A stretch of 6,376 nucleotides of DNA from an uncultured Bacteroidota bacterium (GTDB lineage Bacteria > Bacteroidota > Bacteroidia > Bacteroidales > SZUA-534), in contig CALBPW010000122.1 in assembly GCA_937899145.1 (NCBI GenBank), positions 1 through 6,376 of the forward strand, in the 5' to 3' direction. The stretch's first letter is position 1. Each line of letters begins with the position of its first letter. The position numbers and the translations under genes were made by a program. The notes under the pieces were generated by a model, which was not told where the DNA came from, ran no database searches, and was given only the letters and a program-made list of their open reading frames with translations. Positions 1 to 6,191 of the stretch are shown piece after piece.

Positions 1-531
1 GAAGTTGCCTTGTTTGTAGAAGCTGATTTTGCCGTCTTCAAGGTCGTTGATGAGTTCAACTTTGTATTGCTCGTTTTTATCGCCAAAGTATTTGAGCGCG
101 TCGGCTTTTGAAACTTCTGAGCGGACGTATTTTGATTTGGCTTGAGCTAATTGCGTCATTTTCTGCTCGATAGCGCCAAAGTCACTTTCTGAAATCTGAC
201 GATCGCCAAGGTCGACATCGTAGTAAAAGCCGTTTTCGATGGCCGGACCGATACCGAATTTCACGCCCGGATAAAGATCTTGCAGAGCTTCGGCCAGCAG
301 GTGCGCCGATGAGTGCCAGAAGGTGTGTTTTCCTTCTGCATCGTCCCACTTGTTAAGTTTGATGGTTGCATCGGTGTTGATGGGCCGTGCAAGGTCGATA
401 GTCTCATCGTTCACGTTTATCGACAGCACTTCTTTTGCCAGTCGCGGGCTGATGCTCTCTGCAATTTGCATCCCGGTTATTCCGCTCTCAAACTCGCGGA
501 CGCTGCCGTCAGGAAATGTTATTTTTATCAT
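1..531 (-). CDS. thrS: Threonyl-tRNA synthetase, N-terminal 177 residues (gene runs off the left edge)
   Basis: This cytoplasmic class II synthetase charges tRNA-Thr with threonine and edits mischarged Ser-tRNA-Thr. I translated from the ATG at 529-531; the frame stays open to base 1, giving 177 residues of a protein that is usually about 640. Residues 1-61 ([10 protein letters not shown] onward, through [18 protein letters not shown]) read as the TGS domain. The editing domain follows, with its HSSAH motif placing His73 and His77 at the same positions as in E. coli ThrRS, then [13 protein letters not shown] at about 93-105. The second half of the editing motif (CxxxH, near 182-186 in E. coli), the catalytic core and the anticodon-binding domain lie outside the window. 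The start is supported by the family-typical N-terminus and by a TACCTTTG promoter box 27 bases upstream. I see no T-box or tRNA-like leader. Identification is near certain. Confidence 0.97.
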   Translation of the reverse strand, partial: MIKITFPDGSVREFESGITGMQIAESISPRLAKEVLSINVNDETIDLARPINTDATIKLNKWDDAEGKHTFWHSSAHLLAEALQDLYPGVKFGIGPAIENGFYYDVDLGDRQISESDFGAIEQKMTQLAQAKSKYVRSEVSKADALKYFGDKNEQYKVELINDLEDGKISFYKQGNF

Positions 532-558
532 AATAGTCAGTCCATTAAAAATGGTCGG

Positions 559-566
559 CAAAGGTA
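559..566 (-). promoter_or_regulatory. Bacteroidota -7 promoter box for thrS
   Basis: On the minus strand this reads TACCTTTG, an exact match to the TAnnTTTG -7 consensus of the Bacteroidota primary sigma factor. It ends 27 bases before the thrS ATG, so the predicted leader is only about 20 bases. The -33 region, about 20 bases further upstream, has only a weak TTAG in place of TTTG. The identical octamer at nearly the same distance from the NdpA-family gene start supports the call. Confidence 0.7.
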
Positions 567-630
567 TAAATTGTGTTCTGTTTTTGCTAATTTTTTTAAT
601 TTAAAGTGCGTCTTTATCTGAAAAATGTTC

Positions 631-658
631 AAACTAAACCATACTCAGTGGTTTGTTT
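631..658 (-). terminator. Possible weak terminator after the 99-residue gene
   Basis: Six base pairs (636-641 with 649-654) enclose a 7-base loop. They continue, past one bulged base at 635, into four more pairs (631-634 with 655-658). On the minus strand the 3' arm is T-rich and is followed by ATTTTT, so it could end transcription from the 99-residue gene before the thrS promoter. The stem is A/T-rich and weak. It could equally be chance in a low-GC spacer. The rest of the 532-714 gap shows nothing besides the thrS promoter. Confidence 0.3.
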
Positions 659-714
659 TTCTTCTAAAAACTTGTACTAATTTGTCAACTCGCTGTGAGC
701 CATTTGTTTAATTT

Positions 715-1014
715 TCAGTTCGCGTTCTGTTTCTTTTCGCAAAGTTTTGCGATGCGGGCAATAAATTCAGGCACTTTTTGTCCTAAATCGTTGCGAATGG
801 CTTTCAGGTTGTCGCCGCGCTCTTTTTTGTCGAGTTTGCGAACCGCGTTGATGTCGATAAGTGCTTTTGAGTAGTATTCAACAACATCGTTGACTATAGC
901 CTCGGTTTCTTCAAGATTAGCTTCGCTGTTAATCATAATGTAGGCTATACATTCTGATACTAATTCTTCTGCAATAAATTTGATGTCGCCTTTTAGTTGT
1001 CTTTTGCTTGCCAT
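715..1014 (-). CDS. Small protein of unknown function (99 residues)
   Basis: I cannot assign a function. The predicted protein is 99 residues, soluble and highly charged. It has no signal peptide and no membrane segment, so it is probably cytoplasmic. It starts MASKRQLKGDIKFIAEELVS and looks almost entirely alpha-helical: a basic N-terminal stretch, an acidic middle (EANLEETEAIVNDVVEYYSKAL, about 31-52), a Lys/Arg/Asp-rich turn (VRKLDKKERGD, about 58-68) and a final helix ending in a polar tail. Two cysteines (22 and 92) are not in a metal-binding pattern. From memory, short proteins beginning MASKR-LK-I are common hypothetical genes in Bacteroidota, but I cannot confirm the family here. It lies 119 bases after the NdpA-family gene on the same strand and has no TAnnTTTG box of its own, so co-transcription is plausible. 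The open frame, clean start and plausible amino-acid content make it a likely real gene. Confidence 0.8.
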   Translation of the reverse strand: MASKRQLKGDIKFIAEELVSECIAYIMINSEANLEETEAIVNDVVEYYSKALIDINAVRKLDKKERGDNLKAIRNDLGQKVPEFIARIAKLCEKKQNAN

Positions 1015-1023
1015 GATTTTTAT

Positions 1024-1105
1024 AGTTTAAAGTTTGACAGGTTTAAAAGTTTGAGTAAAGTTTAATGTGTAATGATTCAGGTTCGTAATTCACAATTCAT
1101 AATTC
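1024..1105. repeat. Two blocks of degenerate 7-bp direct repeats between genes
   Basis: The gap between the NdpA-family gene and the 99-residue gene carries two heptad families. The first has five copies of AGTTTRA or near variants, at 1024-1030, 1031-1037, 1040-1046 (GGTTTAA), 1048-1054 and 1059-1065. The second has three contiguous copies of NNAATTC, at 1085-1091 (GTAATTC), 1092-1098 (ACAATTC) and 1099-1105 (ATAATTC). Two more AGTTTAA-like heptads lie at 2231-2244, upstream of the NdpA-family gene. The repeats are non-coding and on neither strand form a strong hairpin. Their role is unknown; similar A/T-rich heptad spacers are, from memory, frequent in Bacteroidota genomes. Confidence 0.7.
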
Positions 1106-1133
1106 TAAATCCACTAATGCCCGACGCCTGAAT

Positions 1134-2180
1134 TCACTCTTCATTGTTAAAGTATAATTTGTAGAATTTCAGCCCTTTATGGTCGTCAAATCCTTTTTCG
1201 ATGTAGTCGGGATTTGAGTGCACGTAGATGTGGAAATTTTTGTCGAGTTTGATGACGCTGCGGAAGTATTTTTTGCCGCGTTTGACGGCTTCGCCCGAAA
1301 TTTCGAACTGGTCAATCGGCGATAGCATTTTTTCGGTTTCAAACTTGCGCTTGTAATCTTCAAAGGCGGCGCTGACTTGTTCGTTCCCGATAACATTGTT
1401 TTTGAATTGTTCGTTGTCGAAAAAGTCGTTTGTGTTGAAAAATTGTTCGGCGCGTTTCATGAATGTTACTTGGTCGGCTTTGTCAACTTTGTTTTGCGAT
1501 GTCAGAATATCGTGGCTGAAATTTTTGCAGATGTCGAATAGTTGGTTGGTCTGGTAGTATTCGTTTTCGCGAGGCATAACGCCAAGAAAGCTGTCGCGCC
1601 AATACAAGGCTTCGTCGCCACGGTTGGTGCTGTCAACAATTGCGACTTGATAGCCGGTTTCGCGTTCATTATTGAGTATTAAGCAGCCTTTGTCGAGTTT
1701 TTTTATGTTTATTCCGTTTTCGTATTCAACACCGTAGCTGTCACCTTGTTGGCACACTTTAATATATGTGTCTTTATTTTCTGATTTGAAAATTCCGATG
1801 GCGTCTACCGCTTGGCCATCTATCTGGATACCACTAAAATACACCATGTAAAACTCGCCGGTTTTGATGTTTGGGTGGTTCGATTTCTCGTACAAATGCC
1901 ATGCTATATTTGTCGATTGTTGGTAGAATTGGGCGTTGTCGTCGAATACTTTGCTTATAAAGTCGTAAACGGCGTTTTGCTGTAAATCTTCGTTATGCAC
2001 AAATTGGTAGAAGTATTCGGTTTTGAAGTGTGATAGGAAATAAGTCTTCAAAACGCTTTCGGCGGTTTCGTCGTAGATTTGTGTCGGCGATTTTGAAATT
2101 TGAACGCCTTGGTCTTCTGCGCGATTGCCAATGTTGTGTACAACTATCTGATTCAGTGTAACTTCGCTGTAATCAATCAT
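1134..2180 (-). CDS. Nucleoid-associated protein, NdpA/YejK family (348 residues)
   Basis: This looks like a member of the 37-kDa nucleoid-associated protein family (NdpA/YejK, Pfam PF04245), which in Proteobacteria binds DNA in the nucleoid. Its length of 348 fits the family (E. coli YejK is 335). The N-terminus MIDYSEVTLNQIVVHNIGN matches the family opening, in which a short strand reads 'I..I.VH..GN'. Other stretches I associate with Bacteroidota members are NIAWHLYEKSNHPNIKTGEF (about 91-110), VDAIGIFKSENKDTYIKV (about 125-142), INIKKLDKGCLI (about 158-169) and the C-terminal VIKLDKNFHIYVHSNPDYIEKGFD. There is no signal peptide or membrane segment, which fits a cytoplasmic, DNA-associated role. 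An exact TACCTTTG box 26 bases upstream supports both the start and an independent promoter. The assignment rests on recalled family patterns, not on a search. Function in Bacteroidota is inferred from the family. Confidence 0.88.
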   Translation of the reverse strand: MIDYSEVTLNQIVVHNIGNRAEDQGVQISKSPTQIYDETAESVLKTYFLSHFKTEYFYQFVHNEDLQQNAVYDFISKVFDDNAQFYQQSTNIAWHLYEKSNHPNIKTGEFYMVYFSGIQIDGQAVDAIGIFKSENKDTYIKVCQQGDSYGVEYENGINIKKLDKGCLILNNERETGYQVAIVDSTNRGDEALYWRDSFLGVMPRENEYYQTNQLFDICKNFSHDILTSQNKVDKADQVTFMKRAEQFFNTNDFFDNEQFKNNVIGNEQVSAAFEDYKRKFETEKMLSPIDQFEISGEAVKRGKKYFRSVIKLDKNFHIYVHSNPDYIEKGFDDHKGLKFYKLYFNNEE

Positions 2181-2206
2181 AATTTATTTGTTTTTTGAAA
2201 AGCGTG

Positions 2207-2214
2207 CAAAGGTA
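2207..2214 (-). promoter_or_regulatory. Bacteroidota -7 promoter box for the NdpA-family gene
   Basis: The minus strand reads TACCTTTG, an exact TAnnTTTG match, ending 26 bases before the ATG at 2178-2180. The -33 region falls in an A/T-rich stretch holding two AGTTTAA-like heptads (2231-2244) and has no clean TTTG. The 85-base gap to the phosphatase stop codon shows no convincing terminator, so some read-through from the phosphatase gene is possible in addition to this promoter. Confidence 0.72.
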
Positions 2215-2265
2215 ATTAATTTATTGGTGTTGTTTAAAGTTTAATTTTGGCTAATGTCAAGCGCT

Positions 2266-4494
2266 TTAAAATCTGATGCCCACAAGTAGCATGTCGTCGG
2301 TTTGGGCGCGGTTGTCTTCGGAGAGTTCTGATTTCATCCAATTGTTGATTTCGCGCTCATAAATTTTTTGTTGTTGTTCAAATGGGAGTTGGTGAGTTTC
2401 AAGTAACAGGTCGCGAAGTCGGCGTGCTGAAAATTTTGACGATTGTGTCCCTCCGAATTGGTCGGTAATGCCATCGGTGTACATATATATCACATCGCCT
2501 TGTTTTATTTCTATTGTGTTGTTAGTGAATGGTTTTTCGCTGTTCATATATGAGCTTATCGGCATACGGTCGGCTTCGTATTGGAAAATATCGCAGTGGC
2601 GAATGAGGAGTAGGGGGCGGAACGCACCGGCATATTGTAGCCGATTGGTTTCGGTGTCTAAAATGCAGAATGCCATATCCATGCCGTCTTGGTTTGTGTA
2701 ATCGTCGGCGCGTTGCCGCAGCGATTGTCTGAGTGTGTCGCGCACAATATCAAGTATATGTGCTGCTGTAAAATCGGGCGAATCGGTGTCGAGTGTTGAA
2801 AATTTGTCGTTCAGAATGGAGATGCCGAGCATGCTCATAAATGCGCCCGGCACGCCATGTCCGGTGCAGTCAACTACGGCTATTGCTTTGTAGTGTCCTA
2901 ATTGTGCCACCCAATAAAAGTCGCCACTGACAATGTCGCGTGGGCGGAAAAATACCATGCTGTCGGGGAAAAGGCTTTTTATATACTCGTTGCTTGGCAT
3001 TGCAACTTCCTGAATATGTTTGGCGTAGCGTATGCTTGCTGTAATGTCTTTATTAGCTTTGCTGATGATTTTTGTTTGTTCAAGAATATGTTCTTGGTTG
3101 GCTTCAAGTTCTTCGTTTTGGAGGTTTAGTTGCTCATTTAGTTGTTTGCGTTTTAGGCTGCCGATATGAATTATTATTGCAAAAATCATTAGTGCGATAA
3201 ATGCTATCGAAAAGAAAATGAGTAACATAAATTGGCGCGACTCGCGTGTGCGGTGCATCAATTCGCGTTCAAATTCTTCTTTGTCTCGCTGGCGGAGTTG
3301 AATGTCAAACTCTGTCTGCATCTGTGTTTGGGTAAGTTTTACTTGTATGTTTTTTATGCTTTGTTGACGGAAATTGTCGTATTGTTTTTGTGAGTATTCA
3401 AATGCTTTTTTGTAATTGCCAAGTGCTTGGTAATAATCAATATAACATTCGTTAATGTATATAAGATAGCTGTCGTAGTCGTCGGTTGTGTTTAATATAT
3501 TTTCGTCAACTGATTTTAAGAGGGTTAGTGCTTCGTCTAATTTTTTGAGGGCTATCAGATGTCTGACTTTTGTAATGTTTAATTGGAATTCGGAAAAGTC
3601 GAAACCATATTCAACGCCGCGTTTAAGTCCTTCATCTATAAACATTAAGCATGAGTCGAGTGCTTGTTTTTTGTTTGTGCAACTTTTGTGAAGCGCTTTT
3701 TCTAAGTAGGCGTTGCTAATTTTTGGATACAACTGCATTAAATAGACAAAATTGACATTATGATTTGTCATGATATCGTATGCTTTAAGCAGATAGTTGA
3801 TGGCAGTATTGAGTTGTGAGTAATCGGCAGAGTGGTTTGATTCGAATTGGCGCATTGTCAGATGCCCCATATTCATATAGCCGTCGGCAATATTGCTGGT
3901 GTCGCCAAATTGTGTTGCAATGTTGATGACCTGGCTGAAGTAGTTTTGTGCGCTTGTAAACATGTAGTTTGATGCGCAGATGCCACCTAAATAGCTTAAT
4001 GCCATGCAGATGGATGAGGTGTCTTTTAGTTCTGAGAAAATATCGAGGCTAAGTTTGTAGTAGTCGATTGCTTTTATGTCGTCGTTGATGGCTTCTAAGG
4101 TGGTTGCGTGGTTCATATAGACAGTGGCCAAATCGTATTTTGAATTGATTTGTTGCAGAATGTCAATTGATTGAATATCATACATATATGCGGTCACATA
4201 GTCGCGAGTGCAATAGGTAGCCCACGCTTTCTGATTATAGGCTCGGGCAAGCATTTTTTGGTTATCGAGTTGTACGGCAAGTTGTTCCATAATATTTGAG
4301 TATTTTATTACGGAATCGGGGCTGCTTGACTCTGTTCCAATCTGTTCCAACAAGTTAAGTTTGTTGGTATCGTCGGGCATAGTGGCAAGTCGCAGTTTTA
4401 GGCTGTCGAGTAGGGGTGTTTGCGCAGATAAGTTGCTAAAAGCAAATATTATGCTGATTAACAGATAAATAATATTTTTTTTAGCAGTTTTCAT
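2266..4494 (-). CDS. Membrane SpoIIE/PP2C-family serine phosphatase with periplasmic TPR sensor (742 residues)
   Basis: This is a predicted receptor-type protein phosphatase of the SpoIIE/RsbU group, which removes phosphate from Ser/Thr residues of partner-switching regulators. A signal peptide covers about 1-24 (hydrophobic IIYLLISIIFAF, cleavage after LSA). TPR-like helical pairs run from about 85 to 375, for example 122-158, 163-198 and YYQALGNYKKAFEYSQKQYD at 354-373. A charged helix at 380-420 leads to one membrane segment at 422-445, a coiled coil at about 449-480 and a linker IRYAKHIQEVAMP at 488-500 that is typical of Bacteroidota members. The phosphatase domain spans 511-742 and keeps its metal-binding motifs: RDIVSGDFYW (Asp520, Asp525), VVDCTGHGVPGA (Asp542), GMDMAF (Asp606), GDVIYMYTDG (Asp667, Asp674) and TDDMLLV (Asp733, Asp734). 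It looks catalytically intact. The inferred topology is periplasmic TPRs and a cytoplasmic catalytic domain. No anti-sigma, STAS or kinase gene is adjacent, so the substrate is unknown. The leader lacks an obvious TAnnTTTG box. Confidence 0.93.
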   Translation of the reverse strand: MKTAKKNIIYLLISIIFAFSNLSAQTPLLDSLKLRLATMPDDTNKLNLLEQIGTESSSPDSVIKYSNIMEQLAVQLDNQKMLARAYNQKAWATYCTRDYVTAYMYDIQSIDILQQINSKYDLATVYMNHATTLEAINDDIKAIDYYKLSLDIFSELKDTSSICMALSYLGGICASNYMFTSAQNYFSQVINIATQFGDTSNIADGYMNMGHLTMRQFESNHSADYSQLNTAINYLLKAYDIMTNHNVNFVYLMQLYPKISNAYLEKALHKSCTNKKQALDSCLMFIDEGLKRGVEYGFDFSEFQLNITKVRHLIALKKLDEALTLLKSVDENILNTTDDYDSYLIYINECYIDYYQALGNYKKAFEYSQKQYDNFRQQSIKNIQVKLTQTQMQTEFDIQLRQRDKEEFERELMHRTRESRQFMLLIFFSIAFIALMIFAIIIHIGSLKRKQLNEQLNLQNEELEANQEHILEQTKIISKANKDITASIRYAKHIQEVAMPSNEYIKSLFPDSMVFFRPRDIVSGDFYWVAQLGHYKAIAVVDCTGHGVPGAFMSMLGISILNDKFSTLDTDSPDFTAAHILDIVRDTLRQSLRQRADDYTNQDGMDMAFCILDTETNRLQYAGAFRPLLLIRHCDIFQYEADRMPISSYMNSEKPFTNNTIEIKQGDVIYMYTDGITDQFGGTQSSKFSARRLRDLLLETHQLPFEQQQKIYEREINNWMKSELSEDNRAQTDDMLLVGIRF

Positions 4495-4514
4495 TTGTGT
4501 AGTTTTTCCGATTG

Positions 4515-4583
4515 AATGTCAGCATTTTTTTCTAAAAAAAACATTTTTTTTCGATTTCAGGTTAATTATTTTATGCTGATGTT
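4515..4583. repeat. Interrupted inverted repeat around an A8-CA-T8 tract in the phosphatase leader
   Basis: AATGTCAGCAT at 4515-4525 and ATGCTGATGTT at 4573-4583 are inverted copies matching at 9 of 11 positions. Between them lies a symmetric run of eight A (4534-4541), then CA, then eight T (4544-4551), which would be intrinsically bent DNA or an A/U-only hairpin. All of this sits 21-89 bases upstream of the phosphatase ATG, where promoter and operator sequences are expected. No TAnnTTTG promoter box is visible in the 4495-4610 stretch. The repeat is directly visible; a regulatory role is inference. Confidence 0.45.
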
Positions 4584-4610
4584 GTATGTTGTTGATTTAT
4601 AACATTATAC

Positions 4611-4665
4611 ACTATCAAAAAAAAGGCCGGTTGCTGAAATGCAACCGACCTTAGATTTTGATAGT
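4611..4665 (-). terminator. Strong intrinsic terminator of the lipoprotein gene
   Basis: A 12-pair stem (4641-4652 with 4623-4634, loop 4635-4640) is followed on the minus strand by eight T (bases 4617-4624). Its only non-Watson-Crick position is a U-G wobble when read from the minus strand; from the plus strand the same position is an A-C mismatch, so the hairpin is tuned to minus-strand transcripts. An outer perfect 10-bp inverted repeat (4611-4620 with 4656-4665) extends the structure. It begins 9 bases after the lipoprotein stop codon and separates that gene from the phosphatase gene. Confidence 0.88.
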
Positions 4666-4674
4666 TAGATTGAG

Positions 4675-6150
4675 TTACGATTGAAAGGCCTCAGACAGTT
4701 CTTTAAAGGCTGTTATAACTGCGTCTTTACTCAAACCTTTGTACTCGCTTGCGTCGCGGGTTATAGTGCTTCCATTTAGCGTGTATTTTGATTTTTCGTT
4801 TCCATAACTTTCGTAAACGCGTTTTGCATATTCTTCTGTTTTGAAAACTTGAGTTTGTGTGCATTTTGTGCACTTGTCGCCATTAAATTCGGTAGTGTAA
4901 GTCATTGTAAAATAATCAGTTTTGATAGTCATGCTTACTGCTGACTCATCAATGCTGATATTATTTTTGCTAACGCTGCCTGTTCCGCCGTTGTTTTTAT
5001 TCTCCGATTCGTTGTTTTCTTCGTTTTTGTTTTCTTGCACAAGTTCGGTCAATTTGTTGCTGAAATTGAAGATGAATGATTGTATATCAATGCTATCGCT
5101 TTTAACATTGGTGATTTTGACCGTATTGCTATCGTTTTTAGTTATTTGCACATCGGCAGTTCCGCTTACTTTGAACGATTCGGGCGAGGTAACGCTACCG
5201 GCGAATTTGAAGTTGACATTTCCTAATGTTGCTATTTCGTCGAATTCAGTTATTGTTTTATTCAAAATTGTGCTGATTGTCAAAGTATTAGGTTTGCGAA
5301 CATTTCGGCTTGCGGTGTAATTTTGGAATTGTAAAGTTATTGTTGTCGCAGTATCGCCATTGTTGGTGAGCGAGTAGAATCCGTTGTTGACTTTGAAAAG
5401 CACTCCATTGATTATCACAGAATTGGACGAGTCTGTAACAACTGTTTGTTTTGTGCTGTCGGTGTTTACAATTGTTGTGTCGGCAAGTTTAGCGGCGGTT
5501 GCCTGAGCATCGGTTTCCAATCCGCCTTTTTGTTTGTTATATGTATCTACAACAGCTCCGTAGGTTAAGCCGCGCAAAAACTCGGAGGTGTAATTATAAA
5601 CAATTTGTTTGCCATCGAGCTGAATTGTATATTGTGTTGAATCTTTTTCGATTTCATCGTAAATTTTTTGTGCGTAGTCACTACTATTGCAGTTTATAAC
5701 CAATTTGGCTTCGGTTATTGGCAGCGATTCTTTTTCGGGGTCGATGGTTGCTGATTTAGCTGTTGAATCACTATTTGCATTAAGTGTGGAATCGGTATTT
5801 ACGATAATTGTTGAATCGGTATTGGCTGTGTTGTTTTCTGTGTTTTCGTTTGATTCTGTATTCTCTTCCGATTCGTCTTCTTCGGTCGATAAGTATTTGT
5901 ATGAATATAATTGTTCTACAGTATATTTTTCAGGTGCAATGTATTCATATTTTATTGAATATGATAGTGTTGCGTGGCTATCGTCTAAGTCGCTAATTGT
6001 TACGGTGTATTTGGCGTCGTCTTTTTCAATGTAAAGTCCGGTGGTGTCACTATCGTTGTCGCTATCGCTGTCGCCACCGCAAGCGGCAAAGTTAAATGAT
6101 AAGGCAGCAGCACATGTCAGAAGACCTAAGTTTTTGAAAATCTTTTTCAT
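4675..6150 (-). CDS. Predicted surface lipoprotein of unknown function with internal duplication (491 residues)
   Basis: I do not recognise a named family. The N-terminus MKKIFKNLGLLTCAAALSFN ends in a lipobox-like FAAC, so Cys24 is the probable lipidated residue. GGDSDSDNDSD follows it; an acidic run right after the cysteine resembles the Bacteroidota lipoprotein export signal that sends lipoproteins to the cell surface. The mature part is mostly beta-strand-like and Ser/Thr/Asn-rich. Two regions resemble each other: about 158-204 and 440-482 share the spaced pattern YA-Y-YT-G-I-E-GL-AV. Each is preceded by a beta-rich stretch (about 45-87 and 397-436). The first copy is split by an acidic, Asn-rich insert with NTDST repeats (about 88-142); a second low-complexity linker sits at 372-392 (NKNEENNESENKNN). 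A CxxC (Cys427, Cys430) occurs in the second copy. It lies downstream of an OmpA-like gene but behind a terminator. No enzyme motif is visible; adhesion, binding or scaffold roles are all open. Confidence 0.9.
   Translation of the reverse strand: MKKIFKNLGLLTCAAALSFNFAACGGDSDSDNDSDTTGLYIEKDDAKYTVTISDLDDSHATLSYSIKYEYIAPEKYTVEQLYSYKYLSTEEDESEENTESNENTENNTANTDSTIIVNTDSTLNANSDSTAKSATIDPEKESLPITEAKLVINCNSSDYAQKIYDEIEKDSTQYTIQLDGKQIVYNYTSEFLRGLTYGAVVDTYNKQKGGLETDAQATAAKLADTTIVNTDSTKQTVVTDSSNSVIINGVLFKVNNGFYSLTNNGDTATTITLQFQNYTASRNVRKPNTLTISTILNKTITEFDEIATLGNVNFKFAGSVTSPESFKVSGTADVQITKNDSNTVKITNVKSDSIDIQSFIFNFSNKLTELVQENKNEENNESENKNNGGTGSVSKNNISIDESAVSMTIKTDYFTMTYTTEFNGDKCTKCTQTQVFKTEEYAKRVYESYGNEKSKYTLNGSTITRDASEYKGLSKDAVITAFKELSEAFQS
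5737..5823 (-). repeat. NTDST-type short tandem repeats inside the lipoprotein gene
   Basis: The stretch encodes residues 110-138 of the lipoprotein, with three near-copies of a pentapeptide: NTDST (110-114), NTDST (118-122) and NSDST (126-130), spaced eight residues apart. At the DNA level the copies share GAATCGGTATT or a close variant, read on the plus strand. A fourth copy, IVNTDST (residues 227-233, bases 5452-5472), lies outside the array. The upstream residues 90-108 are a Glu/Asn/Thr-rich low-complexity run. The array looks like a flexible spacer able to change length by slippage. Confidence 0.7.
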
Positions 6151-6191
6151 AGCTATTAAATTTTAAATAGTTCGTTTTCAGTTTTAAATCA

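Noticed and set aside
542..554. Small hairpin CCATT-AAA-AATGG in the thrS leader as an attenuator
   Set aside because: Five A/T-rich pairs located at the expected transcription start; no leader peptide, T-box or terminator goes with it.
313..621. Plus-strand open frames across the start of thrS
   Set aside because: They overlap the unmistakable TGS and editing-domain sequence of thrS and run into its promoter. Nothing in their translations resembles a protein family.
1024..1105. Heptad repeats as a CRISPR array
   Set aside because: Units are only 7 bp, nearly contiguous and degenerate, with no spacers of uniform length and no cas genes.
1075..1133. ATTCAGG (1075-1081) and CCTGAAT (1127-1133) as a terminator after the NdpA-family gene
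   Set aside because: Only seven pairs with a 45-base loop and no T-run after the arm on the minus strand; too weak for a terminator.
1169..1396. A 75-codon minus-strand frame inside the NdpA-family gene
   Set aside because: It is an out-of-frame shadow of a well-supported gene, rich in Ser/Thr/Lys with no recognisable motif.
4601..4608. GTATAATG-like sequence on the minus strand as a sigma-70 -10 box for the phosphatase gene
   Set aside because: The evidence points to a Bacteroidota host, whose primary sigma factor uses TAnnTTTG. The site abuts the upstream terminator, lacks a matching -35 and can arise by chance in such A/T-rich sequence.
4922..5320. A 132-codon open frame on the plus strand with a hydrophobic, membrane-like translation
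   Set aside because: It lies wholly antisense to the lipoprotein gene, whose signal peptide, lipobox and repeats are clearly real. Antisense reading of its Asn/Lys/Glu/Asp-rich codons produces Leu/Phe/Val-rich translations automatically.
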